The notes beneath the pieces were generated by a model. It worked only from the letters and a program-made list of their open reading frames with translations. It searched no databases and was not told where the DNA came from. A stretch of DNA of 37,466 nucleotides, taken from NCBI GenBank assembly GCA_003248775.1, contig QFQX01000042.1, positions 1 to 37,466 on the forward strand. The letters run 5' to 3'. The position numbers and the translations under genes were made by a program. This DNA comes from Shinella sp. Lineage in GTDB: Bacteria > Pseudomonadota > Alphaproteobacteria > Rhizobiales > Rhizobiaceae. Below, piece by piece: positions 1-7,708 of this stretch (position 1 is the first letter of the stretch; every line of letters starts with the position of its first letter).

Positions 1-36
1 GGTTTTGCGGCAACGACATGCGATGAAACAACGACT

Positions 37-78
37 TAAAGCGTAGAGAGCGAATCTGAAAGATCGCGACACGCTTTA
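37..78. repeat. Intergenic palindrome, probable rhizobial dispersed repeat
   Basis: Outer arms TAAAGCGT (37-44) and ACGCTTTA (71-78) are perfect inverted repeats, and the interior has a nested ATCT-GAA-AGAT hairpin. Palindromes of this kind are scattered in rhizobial intergenic DNA. That it is a multi-copy family is recalled, not shown by this window. Confidence 0.4.
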
Positions 79-96
79 GCAAAGCATGCGCAACAC

Positions 97-132
97 AAAA
101 GGCACCGCGCCTGCCCGGCTGCGGTGCCTTTT
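97..132. terminator. Bidirectional rho-independent terminator
   Basis: A perfect 12-bp stem (97-108 with 121-132) surrounds a 12-nt loop, and the arms end in AAAA and TTTT so that a short T run follows the stem on either strand. It probably ends a gene lying left of the window. It could also end leftward transcripts, although pleD stops 680 bp away. Confidence 0.7.
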
Positions 133-811
133 CTGTATTCGGGGGCCGGTCAACATGCAAAGACGGCACGAGGAACCGCTAAATATTGCATGTCAACCGA
201 CCGACCCCACGACCCAGGAGATGCGGCGGACCTGAGCATCATGGGGTATCACTTGCCTCTCTCGAAGGCGTTTTCTTTATTGAGTACAACTTCTCTCAAA
301 ACGAATTGAAAATCAACATTTTCTTAACCGTTTCACATATCCGTTGCGGCTATGGTTAAGATCAGCGCCAAACGCATTGTTCTTTCCAAGCCGAAACCAT
401 GGGTATATTTGCAAAATTTTTAAATACTATCAAATTTACTTCAACTTTAACCCCAGAAGAAAAAAGGCAGCAAAATGGAAATGCGCATGTCCGGCAACAT
501 TTGAATTGTTCAAAGTCAGCTTCTTATCGCCGTCACCATGCACGGGCGGCCAGCGCCTCTGATGCAAAACACAAAAATACTTAATATCTTCGAAGAATTG
601 AAAATTCAGGCCAAAATGTGACCTTTGAATGGCCACATATTACTATAGCCGATAGGTTTTCATACGCGACAGCGAAAGCTGTGAACCGCGAAACCATCAA
701 TGGTTGGGATATTGTTTCAGGCTTCGATTCAACGCAATCCCCCAATACAGGAGGTTGACAGCAGTCTGGAAGACAAATCCGTCATAACCGAAACCGCCGC
801 CACTCTTCCCA
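133..811. other. Gene-free stretch, partly AT-rich
   Basis: No convincing gene was found on either strand. The part from about 290 to 720 is visibly richer in A and T than the surrounding coding DNA. It holds an inverted repeat CTTAACC (323-329) / GGTTAAG (354-360). The right arm lies in ATGGTTAA (352-359), the reverse complement of the CtrA-type half-site TTAACCAT. A second weak inverted repeat, TTTGAA-TTG-TTCAAA, lies near 503-517. Short open frames here have neither ribosome binding sites nor recognisable products. The stretch may be regulatory or a decayed gene. Confidence 0.5.
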
Positions 812-2185
812 TCAGGCTGCCGAGGCCACCACACGGTTACGACCACCCGCCTTGGCCTGATAAAGCGCTCTGTCAGCCTGCTTCATCAATTGCTCGGGAG
901 TGTCGATATCGGGGCCGAGCGTTGCGATCCCCATGGAGGCAGTAACCTCAATGCTTCCCTCGGCGGATTTAAGGGCGAATGGCCGGGATTCGATAATGCC
1001 ACGCAGCCGCTCGGCAATCATCGCGGCAATTTCTGCCGGCGTGTCCGGCATCACCACGACGAACTCTTCCCCGCCATAACGGCAGGCGAGATCTGCACCG
1101 CGAACGGTCGAACGAATTCTGGTGGCGAATTCCTTCAAAACGTCATCGCCCGCGTCATGGCCATTGCTGTCGTTCACCTGCTTGAAGCGATCGATATCGG
1201 CCATGCAGACGGAAAGCGGGCGACCACGCGCCTTAGCCCGCGCAAAGAGCATCTTGAGATGGTTGTCGAGGTAGCGCCGGTTATGGAGACCGGTCAGGCC
1301 ATCGGTCACGGCCAGTTCGATCGTCTGCTTGACGCTGTTGCGAAGCCGGTCGTTCAGGCGCTTGCGGCGGATCTGGGTCAACGCGCGGGCCACGAGTTCG
1401 TTCGGGTCCAGCGGGCGCATGATGTAATCGTTCACGCCGAGGTCCAACGCCCTAATGACGGTCGCCTCGTCGTTATGCTCGGTGATGAGCAGCAGCGGGA
1501 TGAAACGGGTGCGTTCCAGCGACCGCAGCTGCGAGCAGAGGCGCAGAGGATCGTAGTCGTCGAGGTTTCCGTTGACGATCACGAGGTCGAAGTGATTTTC
1601 AGCAGCCTCGAAGACGGCCGCCTGCGGGTCCGACATGGCGCTGACGACGGCAATTGGTTTCAGCGTCTTGATGATGCGTTCCTGGGAGGCCGCGCGGCTG
1701 TCGACCAGCAGAACCTGCGCCGGCTCTTCCAGTCGTCCGTCAGTCAGGCGCATCGGGTCTTCGACACCGATGTTGTGGGCGGTTTCGGCACGGATCCTAA
1801 GCTCGTCGCTGAGCGTCTTCAGGCGTACGAGGCTCTTTACGCGGGAAATGAGCTGCAGGTCGTTGACCGGCTTAGTCAGGAAGTCATCGGCACCGGCTTT
1901 CAGACCACGAACGCGATCAGAGGGCTGATCGAGCGCGGTGACCATGACAACGGGAATATGGGCGGTGCGCGGATTGGCCTTCAGCCGCTCGCAGACCTCG
2001 AAACCGTCCATGCCGGGCATCATGATGTCGAGAAGAATGACGTCGACCTGGGTGCGGTCGCAGATGTCGAGGGCATCACGACCGTTATCGGCCGTCAGGA
2101 CGTCGAAATACTCGGCAAGTAGCCGTGCTTCCAGCAACTTGACGTTCGCGGGAATGTCATCGACGACAAGAATTCTCGCAGTCAT
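812..2185 (-). CDS. pleD: PleD diguanylate cyclase response regulator
   Basis: The 457-residue protein has the PleD layout: a receiver domain (about 1-120) with phosphoacceptor D53, T83 and K105; a second receiver-like domain (about 155-275) with Asn at the expected acceptor position (N205), so it is probably an adaptor; and a GGDEF domain with the active-site motif GGEEF at 371-375. An RGAD inhibitory I-site (362-365) precedes the motif by five residues. In the family, phosphorylation of the first receiver drives dimerisation and cyclic-di-GMP synthesis, controlling the motile-to-sessile transition and polar development. The start lies 14 bp after the divK stop, so the two are very probably cotranscribed. 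Confidence 0.95.
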   Translation of the reverse strand: MTARILVVDDIPANVKLLEARLLAEYFDVLTADNGRDALDICDRTQVDVILLDIMMPGMDGFEVCERLKANPRTAHIPVVMVTALDQPSDRVRGLKAGADDFLTKPVNDLQLISRVKSLVRLKTLSDELRIRAETAHNIGVEDPMRLTDGRLEEPAQVLLVDSRAASQERIIKTLKPIAVVSAMSDPQAAVFEAAENHFDLVIVNGNLDDYDPLRLCSQLRSLERTRFIPLLLITEHNDEATVIRALDLGVNDYIMRPLDPNELVARALTQIRRKRLNDRLRNSVKQTIELAVTDGLTGLHNRRYLDNHLKMLFARAKARGRPLSVCMADIDRFKQVNDSNGHDAGDDVLKEFATRIRSTVRGADLACRYGGEEFVVVMPDTPAEIAAMIAERLRGIIESRPFALKSAEGSIEVTASMGIATLGPDIDTPEQLMKQADRALYQAKAGGRNRVVASAA

Positions 2186-2199
2186 CCCTCACCCTTCCC

Positions 2200-2571
2200 T
2201 CAAGCGTCGCCAAGATAGGTCTTGATCGTCTCGATGAATTTCGGCACCGAGATGGGCTTGGAGACATAGGCCTCGCAGCCACCCTGACGAATACGTTCCT
2301 CATCACCTTTCATGGCAAAGGCGGTCACTGCAATGACAGGAATCACATGCAGTTCCGGATCTTCCTTCAACCACTTGGTGACTTCCAGACCGGAAACCTC
2401 CGGAAGCTGGATGTCCATCAGGATCAGGTCGGGACGGTGCTTGCGGGCGAGATCAAGCGCTTCCATGCCATTGCGGGTCTGGATCGTCTCATAACCGGAG
2501 GCCTCGATAAGATCGCGGAAGAGCTTCATGTTCAGCTCGTTATCTTCGACAATCATTACCTTCTTGGGCAT
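2200..2571 (-). CDS. divK: DivK single-domain response regulator
   Basis: The 123-residue protein is a lone receiver domain with no output domain. Acidic pocket E9-D10, phosphoacceptor D53, T83 and K105 are all present, and the length equals that of known DivK proteins. DivK is phosphorylated and dephosphorylated by DivJ/PleC-type kinases and acts through DivL to control CckA-CtrA, setting cell-cycle and polarity decisions in alphaproteobacteria. An AGGA ribosome binding site lies about 10 nt before the ATG. It is first in the divK-pleD pair, transcribed leftward from the 116-bp gap shared with the rightward DUF3572 gene. Confidence 0.95.
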   Translation of the reverse strand: MPKKVMIVEDNELNMKLFRDLIEASGYETIQTRNGMEALDLARKHRPDLILMDIQLPEVSGLEVTKWLKEDPELHVIPVIAVTAFAMKGDEERIRQGGCEAYVSKPISVPKFIETIKTYLGDA

Positions 2572-2687
2572 AAACCAGTCCTTCGATCCCGTCCGGCGCC
2601 CTGCAGGAGGTCAATTACCGACAGCAGTCTGCACTTTCCGTGTCATGGCATGCTAAGGTGATTTGGTTGAGAAATAGGTAACTCGGC

Positions 2688-3002
2688 ATGGAAATACGGA
2701 AAGCCATGATGAAAAACAGTAATATAGGCGCAAACCCCGAAGAAACCGCGGTCTCGGTGCTCGCCTGGCTCGCCAACGAGCCTGATATGCTCGGCCGGTT
2801 TCTCGCGCTTTCCGGCACAAGGCCCGACCAGTTGCGCCAGTCGATGTCGGACCCCGCCTTTCTCGCCGGCATGCTGGATTTCCTGATGTCGCATGAGCCG
2901 ACGCTGCTCGCCTTCTGCGAGGCGACGGGAACCGCGCCGGAAGACGTAGTTAGCGCCGCGCATCATTTCACCGGTCCAACCCTCGGCTCGGGAGAATATT
3001 GA
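2688..3002 (+). CDS. DUF3572 family protein
   Basis: This small soluble protein (104 residues from the ATG at 2688) resembles the DUF3572 family, found almost only in alphaproteobacteria and of unknown function. It looks mainly helical, with an ETAVSVLAWLANEPDMLGRF segment near the N-terminus and a DPAFLAGMLDFLMSHEP segment in the middle. In-frame ATGs at 2706 and 2709 are alternative starts, and a GGAAAG sequence just before them makes a shorter product possible. Its stop codon is immediately followed by the ATG of the next gene, so the two are translationally coupled. It diverges from divK. Confidence 0.8.
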   Translation: MEIRKAMMKNSNIGANPEETAVSVLAWLANEPDMLGRFLALSGTRPDQLRQSMSDPAFLAGMLDFLMSHEPTLLAFCEATGTAPEDVVSAAHHFTGPTLGSGEY

Positions 3003-3638
3003 ATGGATCCGGATCTCGGCACAATCCCCCTCACCGACCGGCCTCTCGTCGTCTGCGATGTGGACGATGTCGTGCTCGAGTTCGTCACGCCATTCGCGGC
3101 CTTCCTCGAGAGCCGTGGACACCGCCTCATTCCCCGGTCCTTTCGTCTGCACGGAAATATCGTCAGCGTGGCGGACGAGACAGCCCTTGAAGCCGATGTG
3201 GTCACATCCCTGATCGAAACCTTCTTTGCCGTTCAGGAGGAGTGGCAAACACCATTCGCCGAAGCCATTGAGGCGCTCGGCAGCATCAGCCAGGAAGCCG
3301 ATCTGGTGTTTCTCACTGCGATGCCGCCGAGACATGCCGCCGCCCGTCGACGACTGCTCGACCGGTTCGGCCTGCGCTATCCGATGATCGCGGCGGATCA
3401 GGCAAAGGGGCCTCTCGTCAACCGCCTTCATGGCGGACGCTCGCTCCCGGTCGCCTTTATCGACGACATGGTGTCCAACCTTCATTCGGTTGGCGAACAT
3501 GTTCCGGAATGTCTTCTCGTTCATATGCCCCCACCGGTTGAAATCCACAAATTCGCGCCTGTTGCCGGCGATCATGTGCGCAAGGCGCAAGGGTGGGTGG
3601 AAGCACGCGCCCTCATCGGCGCTCACATCATCGGCTAA
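3003..3638 (+). CDS. HAD-superfamily hydrolase-like protein
   Basis: The 211-residue protein carries the four HAD motifs in order: D19-V-D21-D22 (nucleophile and acid/base), T105 in FLTAMPP, K135 in ADQAKGP, and D154-D155 in FIDDM. It therefore probably has a magnesium-dependent phosphatase or related fold. The substrate is unknown; no cap-domain signature points to a named subfamily. The ATG directly abuts the stop of the DUF3572 gene, so the two form a small operon. The stop codon overlaps that of the convergent GNAT gene (shared bases 3635-3638), leaving no room for a terminator between them. Confidence 0.75.
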   Translation: MDPDLGTIPLTDRPLVVCDVDDVVLEFVTPFAAFLESRGHRLIPRSFRLHGNIVSVADETALEADVVTSLIETFFAVQEEWQTPFAEAIEALGSISQEADLVFLTAMPPRHAAARRRLLDRFGLRYPMIAADQAKGPLVNRLHGGRSLPVAFIDDMVSNLHSVGEHVPECLLVHMPPPVEIHKFAPVAGDHVRKAQGWVEARALIGAHIIG

Positions 3639-4228
3639 ACCGCACCGCCGAGCACCAGCCGCATCAGCGGACGTCCGGCCTTGCGCTGGGCCACCTCCTG
3701 AAAGCCTGCTGCGGCAAAGATATTGCTCGGCCCTACGAAGAGACTGACCGACTTCGATTGCTTCGCCTGCTCCATGGGACAGCCCTCAATAAAACGTGCG
3801 CCGCTTTCCCTGGCGAACTCCACGGCGGCACCCAGCAGGGTATGGCTCAGTCCCTGCCCTCTCCTTCTATTCGTCATCATGAAGCAGCTCACGGCCCAGA
3901 CTGTGGGATCCTCCGCATCGGCCTCTTCCAGTGGACGCGACACGGTGCGCGGTGAATTCCAGTTCGGAACATCCGCCCTCGGGCCGACCTGTACCCAGCC
4001 AAAGGGCTCTCCGTCGATATAACCGATGACGCCGGGTGGCGGTTGCCTCTCGACCCGGGCCTTCATGAAAGCCTTCTTTTCGGCAGCGGATGCCTCTTTC
4101 CGCTCCGCTGCCGGCATCCGGAAATAGGTACACCAGCAACCGTAACAGGCACCCTGAGGCCCCATGACGGCTTCGAAATCCGTCCAGAGATCCGGCGTCA
4201 ACGGACGCGCCAGGAATTCTCCCTGCAT
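3635..4228 (-). CDS. GNAT family N-acetyltransferase
   Basis: The 197-residue protein has the acetyl-CoA pyrophosphate-binding loop of GNAT enzymes, RRRGQGLSHTLL (about 121-132), after the beta strand WAVSCFMM, and a C-terminal FAAAGFQEV segment typical of the fold. The N-terminal part has a cysteine cluster (C28, C31, C33 in CYGCWC), which may bind metal or be redox-active; I do not recognise a characterised subfamily with it. The substrate cannot be predicted. The gene is convergent with the HAD gene, overlapping by four bases, and divergent from dinB. Confidence 0.8.
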   Translation of the reverse strand: MQGEFLARPLTPDLWTDFEAVMGPQGACYGCWCTYFRMPAAERKEASAAEKKAFMKARVERQPPPGVIGYIDGEPFGWVQVGPRADVPNWNSPRTVSRPLEEADAEDPTVWAVSCFMMTNRRRGQGLSHTLLGAAVEFARESGARFIEGCPMEQAKQSKSVSLFVGPSNIFAAAGFQEVAQRKAGRPLMRLVLGGAV

Positions 4229-4244
4229 AGTTCAGTCCCCTCAC

Positions 4245-4273
4245 TTGTCAGGAGGAAAGCTAGCGCCTAATCT
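4245..4273 (+). promoter_or_regulatory. Possible dinB promoter
   Basis: TTGTCA (4245-4250) matches the -35 consensus at five of six positions. A 17-bp spacer leads to a weak -10 element, TAATCT (4268-4273). Transcription would start near 4280, inside the LexA box, giving a short leader before the ATG at 4301. The -10 match is poor, so this is tentative. Confidence 0.4.
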
Positions 4274-4279
4274 TGCGAT

Positions 4280-4294
4280 GTTCAATCTTTGTTC
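4280..4294 (+). promoter_or_regulatory. LexA operator (SOS box) of dinB
   Basis: A perfect direct repeat GTTC (4280-4283), seven bases, GTTC (4291-4294) matches the established alphaproteobacterial LexA site GTTC-N7-GTTC. It ends six bases before the dinB ATG, so LexA bound there should block transcription until DNA damage. It also argues that the upstream in-frame TTG at 4289, which lies inside the box, is not the start. Confidence 0.85.
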
Positions 4295-4300
4295 TCAATC

Positions 4301-5587
4301 ATGACGACCGAAAACGCAGAATTTCCGGGGTTTTGTCGCGACTGCCTGCGAGGGCAGCCGGAGGGATTGAGGCGTTGCAAGGCCTGCGGCAGTCCAAGGC
4401 TCGTCTATCATCCCGAACTCTACAACCTGACGCTCGCGCATATCGACTGCGACGCCTTCTACGCTTCGGTGGAGAAACGCGACAATCCGGAACTGGCAGA
4501 CAAGCCGGTGATCGTCGGCGGAGGCAAGCGCGGCGTCGTGTCGACCTGTTGCTACATCGCCCGCATTCATGGCGTGCGTTCCGCCATGCCGATGTTCAAG
4601 GCGCTGGAAGCCTGCCCGCAGGCCGTGGTCATCAAACCCGACATGGAGAAATATGCCCGTGTGGGCCGGCAGATCCGGGCGATGATGGAGGAGCTGACCC
4701 CACTCGTGCAGCCACTGTCGATCGACGAAGCCTTCCTTGAACTCAAAGGCACCGAACGGCTGCATCACGACCCGCCGGCGCGGGTTTTGGCCCGCTTCGC
4801 CCGCAAGGTGGAGCAGGAAATCGGCATCACCGTTTCGGTCGGCCTCTCCTATTGCAAGTTTCTGGCGAAGGTCGCCTCCGACCTGCAGAAGCCGCGAGGG
4901 TTCTCGGTGATCGGCGAAGAGGAAGCGGTCTCTTTTCTGGCGCCCAGGCCGGTGACGACAATCTGGGGCGTTGGCAAGGCCTTTGCCGCCACTCTGGAAA
5001 AGGACGGCATCCGCACCATCGGCCAGGTGCAGGAGATGGACGAAACCGACCTGATGCGCCGCTACGGCACGATAGGCCAGCGGCTTTCGCGCCTCTCACG
5101 CGGTATCGACGACCGGGAAGTCCACCTCAACGACCCCGCAAAGAGCGTTTCTGCCGAAACCACGTTCTTCGAGGATATCTGGCGCTACGACGACCTCGTC
5201 GTGCATCTGCGCTCGCTGTCCGAGAAGGTCGCATGGCGTCTGAAGAAGAGCGAGATCGCCGGTCAGACGGTGGTGTTGAAGCTGAAGACCGCCGACTTCA
5301 AGGGGCGCACGCGCAACCGTCGGCTTGATGATCCGACCCAGCTTGCCGACAGGATTTTTCGCACAGGGCTTTCGCTGCTCGAAAGGGAAACCGACGGTAC
5401 GCGTTACCGCCTGATCGGCATCGGCGTCACGGACCTCACCAGCGCCGCCACCGCCGATCCACCGGACCTGATCGACGAACAGGCGGGCCGGCGCGCCAAG
5501 GCCGAAGCTGCGATGGACAAGCTTCGCGACAAATTCGGCAAGGGCACCGTGCAGACGGGCTATACCTTCGACCGCGGAAACAAGTAG
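4301..5587 (+). CDS. dinB: DNA polymerase IV (Y family)
   Basis: The 428-residue translesion polymerase has the family metal-binding and catalytic residues: D49 in HIDCDAFYASVEK, and D142-E143 in SIDEAFLE. GVGKAFAATLEKDGIRTIGQ marks the helix-hairpin-helix of the thumb, followed by the little-finger domain. Before the palm is an extension with CxxC (C12, C15) and CxxC (C26, C29) that looks like a zinc ribbon and is absent from E. coli DinB. ATG 4301 was chosen because an in-frame TTG at 4289 falls within the LexA box. No ribosome binding site lies close to the ATG, so the mRNA may have a very short leader. It copies damaged DNA with low fidelity under SOS control. Confidence 0.93.
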   Translation: MTTENAEFPGFCRDCLRGQPEGLRRCKACGSPRLVYHPELYNLTLAHIDCDAFYASVEKRDNPELADKPVIVGGGKRGVVSTCCYIARIHGVRSAMPMFKALEACPQAVVIKPDMEKYARVGRQIRAMMEELTPLVQPLSIDEAFLELKGTERLHHDPPARVLARFARKVEQEIGITVSVGLSYCKFLAKVASDLQKPRGFSVIGEEEAVSFLAPRPVTTIWGVGKAFAATLEKDGIRTIGQVQEMDETDLMRRYGTIGQRLSRLSRGIDDREVHLNDPAKSVSAETTFFEDIWRYDDLVVHLRSLSEKVAWRLKKSEIAGQTVVLKLKTADFKGRTRNRRLDDPTQLADRIFRTGLSLLERETDGTRYRLIGIGVTDLTSAATADPPDLIDEQAGRRAKAEAAMDKLRDKFGKGTVQTGYTFDRGNK

Positions 5588-5674
5588 CCGCGCATGTCAG
5601 CGATCTTCGACCGCCTCTTCGCATGATCTTCACGATAGAGAGATGACCCGTGACAGCTCAAGCAGGGATGAGGA

Positions 5675-7417
5675 TCACGCAGGTCCCGGCTCAGAAGCCA
5701 TAACAGGCTCCTCGCGCTGCTGCACCGCGACGGCTTGTTCCAGAACGGTGCAGGCTGCAACCGCACCCGGATGGGATGGCTGGTGCGACAGCAACGCCCG
5801 AAAGTCCCGTAACGCCTCATCGAACCGGCCGACGCTCTTCAGCAGGCCACCGCGCCCGTAAAGGGAAGCGGCATGGGCGGGATCGATGGAAAGCGCTCGA
5901 TCGTAGGTCTTTATCGCGGCCGGAAAATCCTTCAGCGCCATCAGGGCATTGGCATAGTTGCAGAGTGCCGGCGCCGAGTCCGGGCGGATATCGAGCGCCT
6001 GCCGGATCCAGTCCCTCGCCACATGCGCCTCGCCACGCTGCAGGCATACGACGCCGAGTTGATGCAGGGCGCCGAAATGACGGGGAACCAACGAGAGGAT
6101 ATTGCGATACTCACGCTCGGCCGCGTCGAGATGGCCTGCACGGTGCCGGGCCGAGGCATTTGCAAAATCGCCGGCGTGGCGTTTCAGCGCCTCCAACCGC
6201 TCCGCCTGCTCCCTGAATACCGGTTCGGCTGGCCACCGCCGAGCTGCCTGCCGCAACCCCAGCTCCGCCTTTGCTATGTCGCCCGACCGCAAGAACGCCT
6301 CCACCCGCTTCTGGGCATCGGGCAGACTTGCGTCGTCCAGCACCCGCTCAAGATCATCGCTCACAGGTGCGAGGATGCGGAACCGCTCAATGGTGCGTCG
6401 CCCCGCTCCCAGCCTGAATTTGTAGGCAAAATCACCTGTGCCGAGATCGTAGGACGCAAACCCCTCGGAAATCGCCTGCCGGATGACGCAGGCGTGCAAC
6501 AGCAGGCCCGGAGAGGGTTTTCGAAACGACAGATCCCGGCTCACCAGAAAGCAGACGAATTGCCGGCGGGCTTCGTCGATGAGATAGATATGAACGGCCA
6601 GCGGCCTGTCGCCCTGCCACAACGCGAAAACCCGCAGAACTCCGGCGCGAAAGCAATTCGGCAGCATGTGACGTGCACACTCCAGAAGCCAGGCTGCATA
6701 TTTCGGCTGGCCGGCCAGCCACTGCCTGCCCCAGAGATCGTAGAAGAACGCGAGGTGAGTATCGATCGTGTCGGCATTCGCCTCCGTCACGCGCAGATCG
6801 TTGACCGGATCGTCGAGAACCCGGAGCGCACGCCGGACATCCTGGCGCGTGCGGCTGCCAAGCGACGTCATCAGATAGGTTTCGAAATCCTGGGGAAGAT
6901 CGACATAGGCATAGACATCGTGATCGATCTGGTCGCCGTCATCGGTGACGTGTCGCGGACGGGCAGCTTTGTCGATAGCGTATCCCTTCTCCTGCAGCTG
7001 CCGGAACAGCAACTCGATGCGCCGCGAAGACATGAAGGCATCGTGGAAATCAAGCTGCCGCCACGGCGCGAGACACAAGGCGTCTGCCAGAACCGGGATC
7101 GCGGTATCTTCGTGCTGCGGATCACAGAGAAAACCCGTGTAAACTGCGAAATAGGATCCGCCCATCAGCAGGCTGGTGGAAAAGCCCAACTCGTCGGAAA
7201 AATCCGTGCGACGGCGAAACGGAAGAAACGCGATATAGCGCCCGTCCGTCTCATCCTTGATCGCAAGCACGCTCCATGCGCCGGCACGCTCGAACCAGTG
7301 CGCCATCCAGGCCCATGACAGGAAACAATGCGCATCGGGATCGCGCGCGAACAGCCCATTCCACGCGTCCCTGACCTCCTCGAAGCCGGACGCTGTATCG
7401 ATCACCTCAACCTGCAT
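5675..7417 (-). CDS. GNAT (CelD/BcsL-like) acetyltransferase fused to TPR repeats
   Basis: The 580-residue protein has two parts. Residues about 1-360 resemble the Acetyltransf_6 / CelD-BcsL group, with the FLSWAWMAHWFER start, a central SLGSRTRQDVRRALR segment and a C-terminal ASYDLGTGDFAYKFRLGA segment. Residues about 370-560 contain tetratricopeptide repeats, for example RHFGALHQLGVVCLQRGEA, APALCNYANALMALKDFPAA and HAASLYGRGGLLKSVGRFDE. Members of this acetyltransferase group act in polysaccharide or peptidoglycan modification, and TPRs bind protein partners. No neighbouring polysaccharide genes support a specific pathway, so the substrate is unknown. There is no signal peptide or membrane span. 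The gene is convergent with dinB, 87 bp away, and a GAGGGAGAG ribosome binding site precedes the ATG. Confidence 0.75.
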   Translation of the reverse strand: MQVEVIDTASGFEEVRDAWNGLFARDPDAHCFLSWAWMAHWFERAGAWSVLAIKDETDGRYIAFLPFRRRTDFSDELGFSTSLLMGGSYFAVYTGFLCDPQHEDTAIPVLADALCLAPWRQLDFHDAFMSSRRIELLFRQLQEKGYAIDKAARPRHVTDDGDQIDHDVYAYVDLPQDFETYLMTSLGSRTRQDVRRALRVLDDPVNDLRVTEANADTIDTHLAFFYDLWGRQWLAGQPKYAAWLLECARHMLPNCFRAGVLRVFALWQGDRPLAVHIYLIDEARRQFVCFLVSRDLSFRKPSPGLLLHACVIRQAISEGFASYDLGTGDFAYKFRLGAGRRTIERFRILAPVSDDLERVLDDASLPDAQKRVEAFLRSGDIAKAELGLRQAARRWPAEPVFREQAERLEALKRHAGDFANASARHRAGHLDAAEREYRNILSLVPRHFGALHQLGVVCLQRGEAHVARDWIRQALDIRPDSAPALCNYANALMALKDFPAAIKTYDRALSIDPAHAASLYGRGGLLKSVGRFDEALRDFRALLSHQPSHPGAVAACTVLEQAVAVQQREEPVMASEPGPA

Positions 7418-7708
7418 GCCATCGCTCTCCCTCGACGCCTGCCGGTAGAGGATTGCACGCAGCCGGGTTTACGGCAAGCTGAGGCGGCCGATGATCACTA
7501 CTCCATCCGCATAGCTCGGAAGTTACCCGTCAGGCTTTCCGATCATCCGAATGCCTTTTTCGACGCACCGGCTATTACGCCACTCATGTCACGAACGATA
7601 TGAAACGACAAAAATCAAAACTTGAATTTCGCGTAGCGACCCTGGTCGTATATCCTGAATGCTACCCCCGCGCTTTTCATCATACGCCTGAGTCGGCAAT
7701 CTGATCCC

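Noticed and set aside
399..584. A short plus-strand frame in the AT-rich stretch, considered as a Flp-type pilin
   Set aside because: It lacks the conserved pilin segment and hydrophobic helix, and there is no ribosome binding site.
1..811. A ribosomal protein L33 gene expected downstream of pleD in related genomes
   Set aside because: No frame on either strand resembles L33. It may lie outside the window or elsewhere in this genome.
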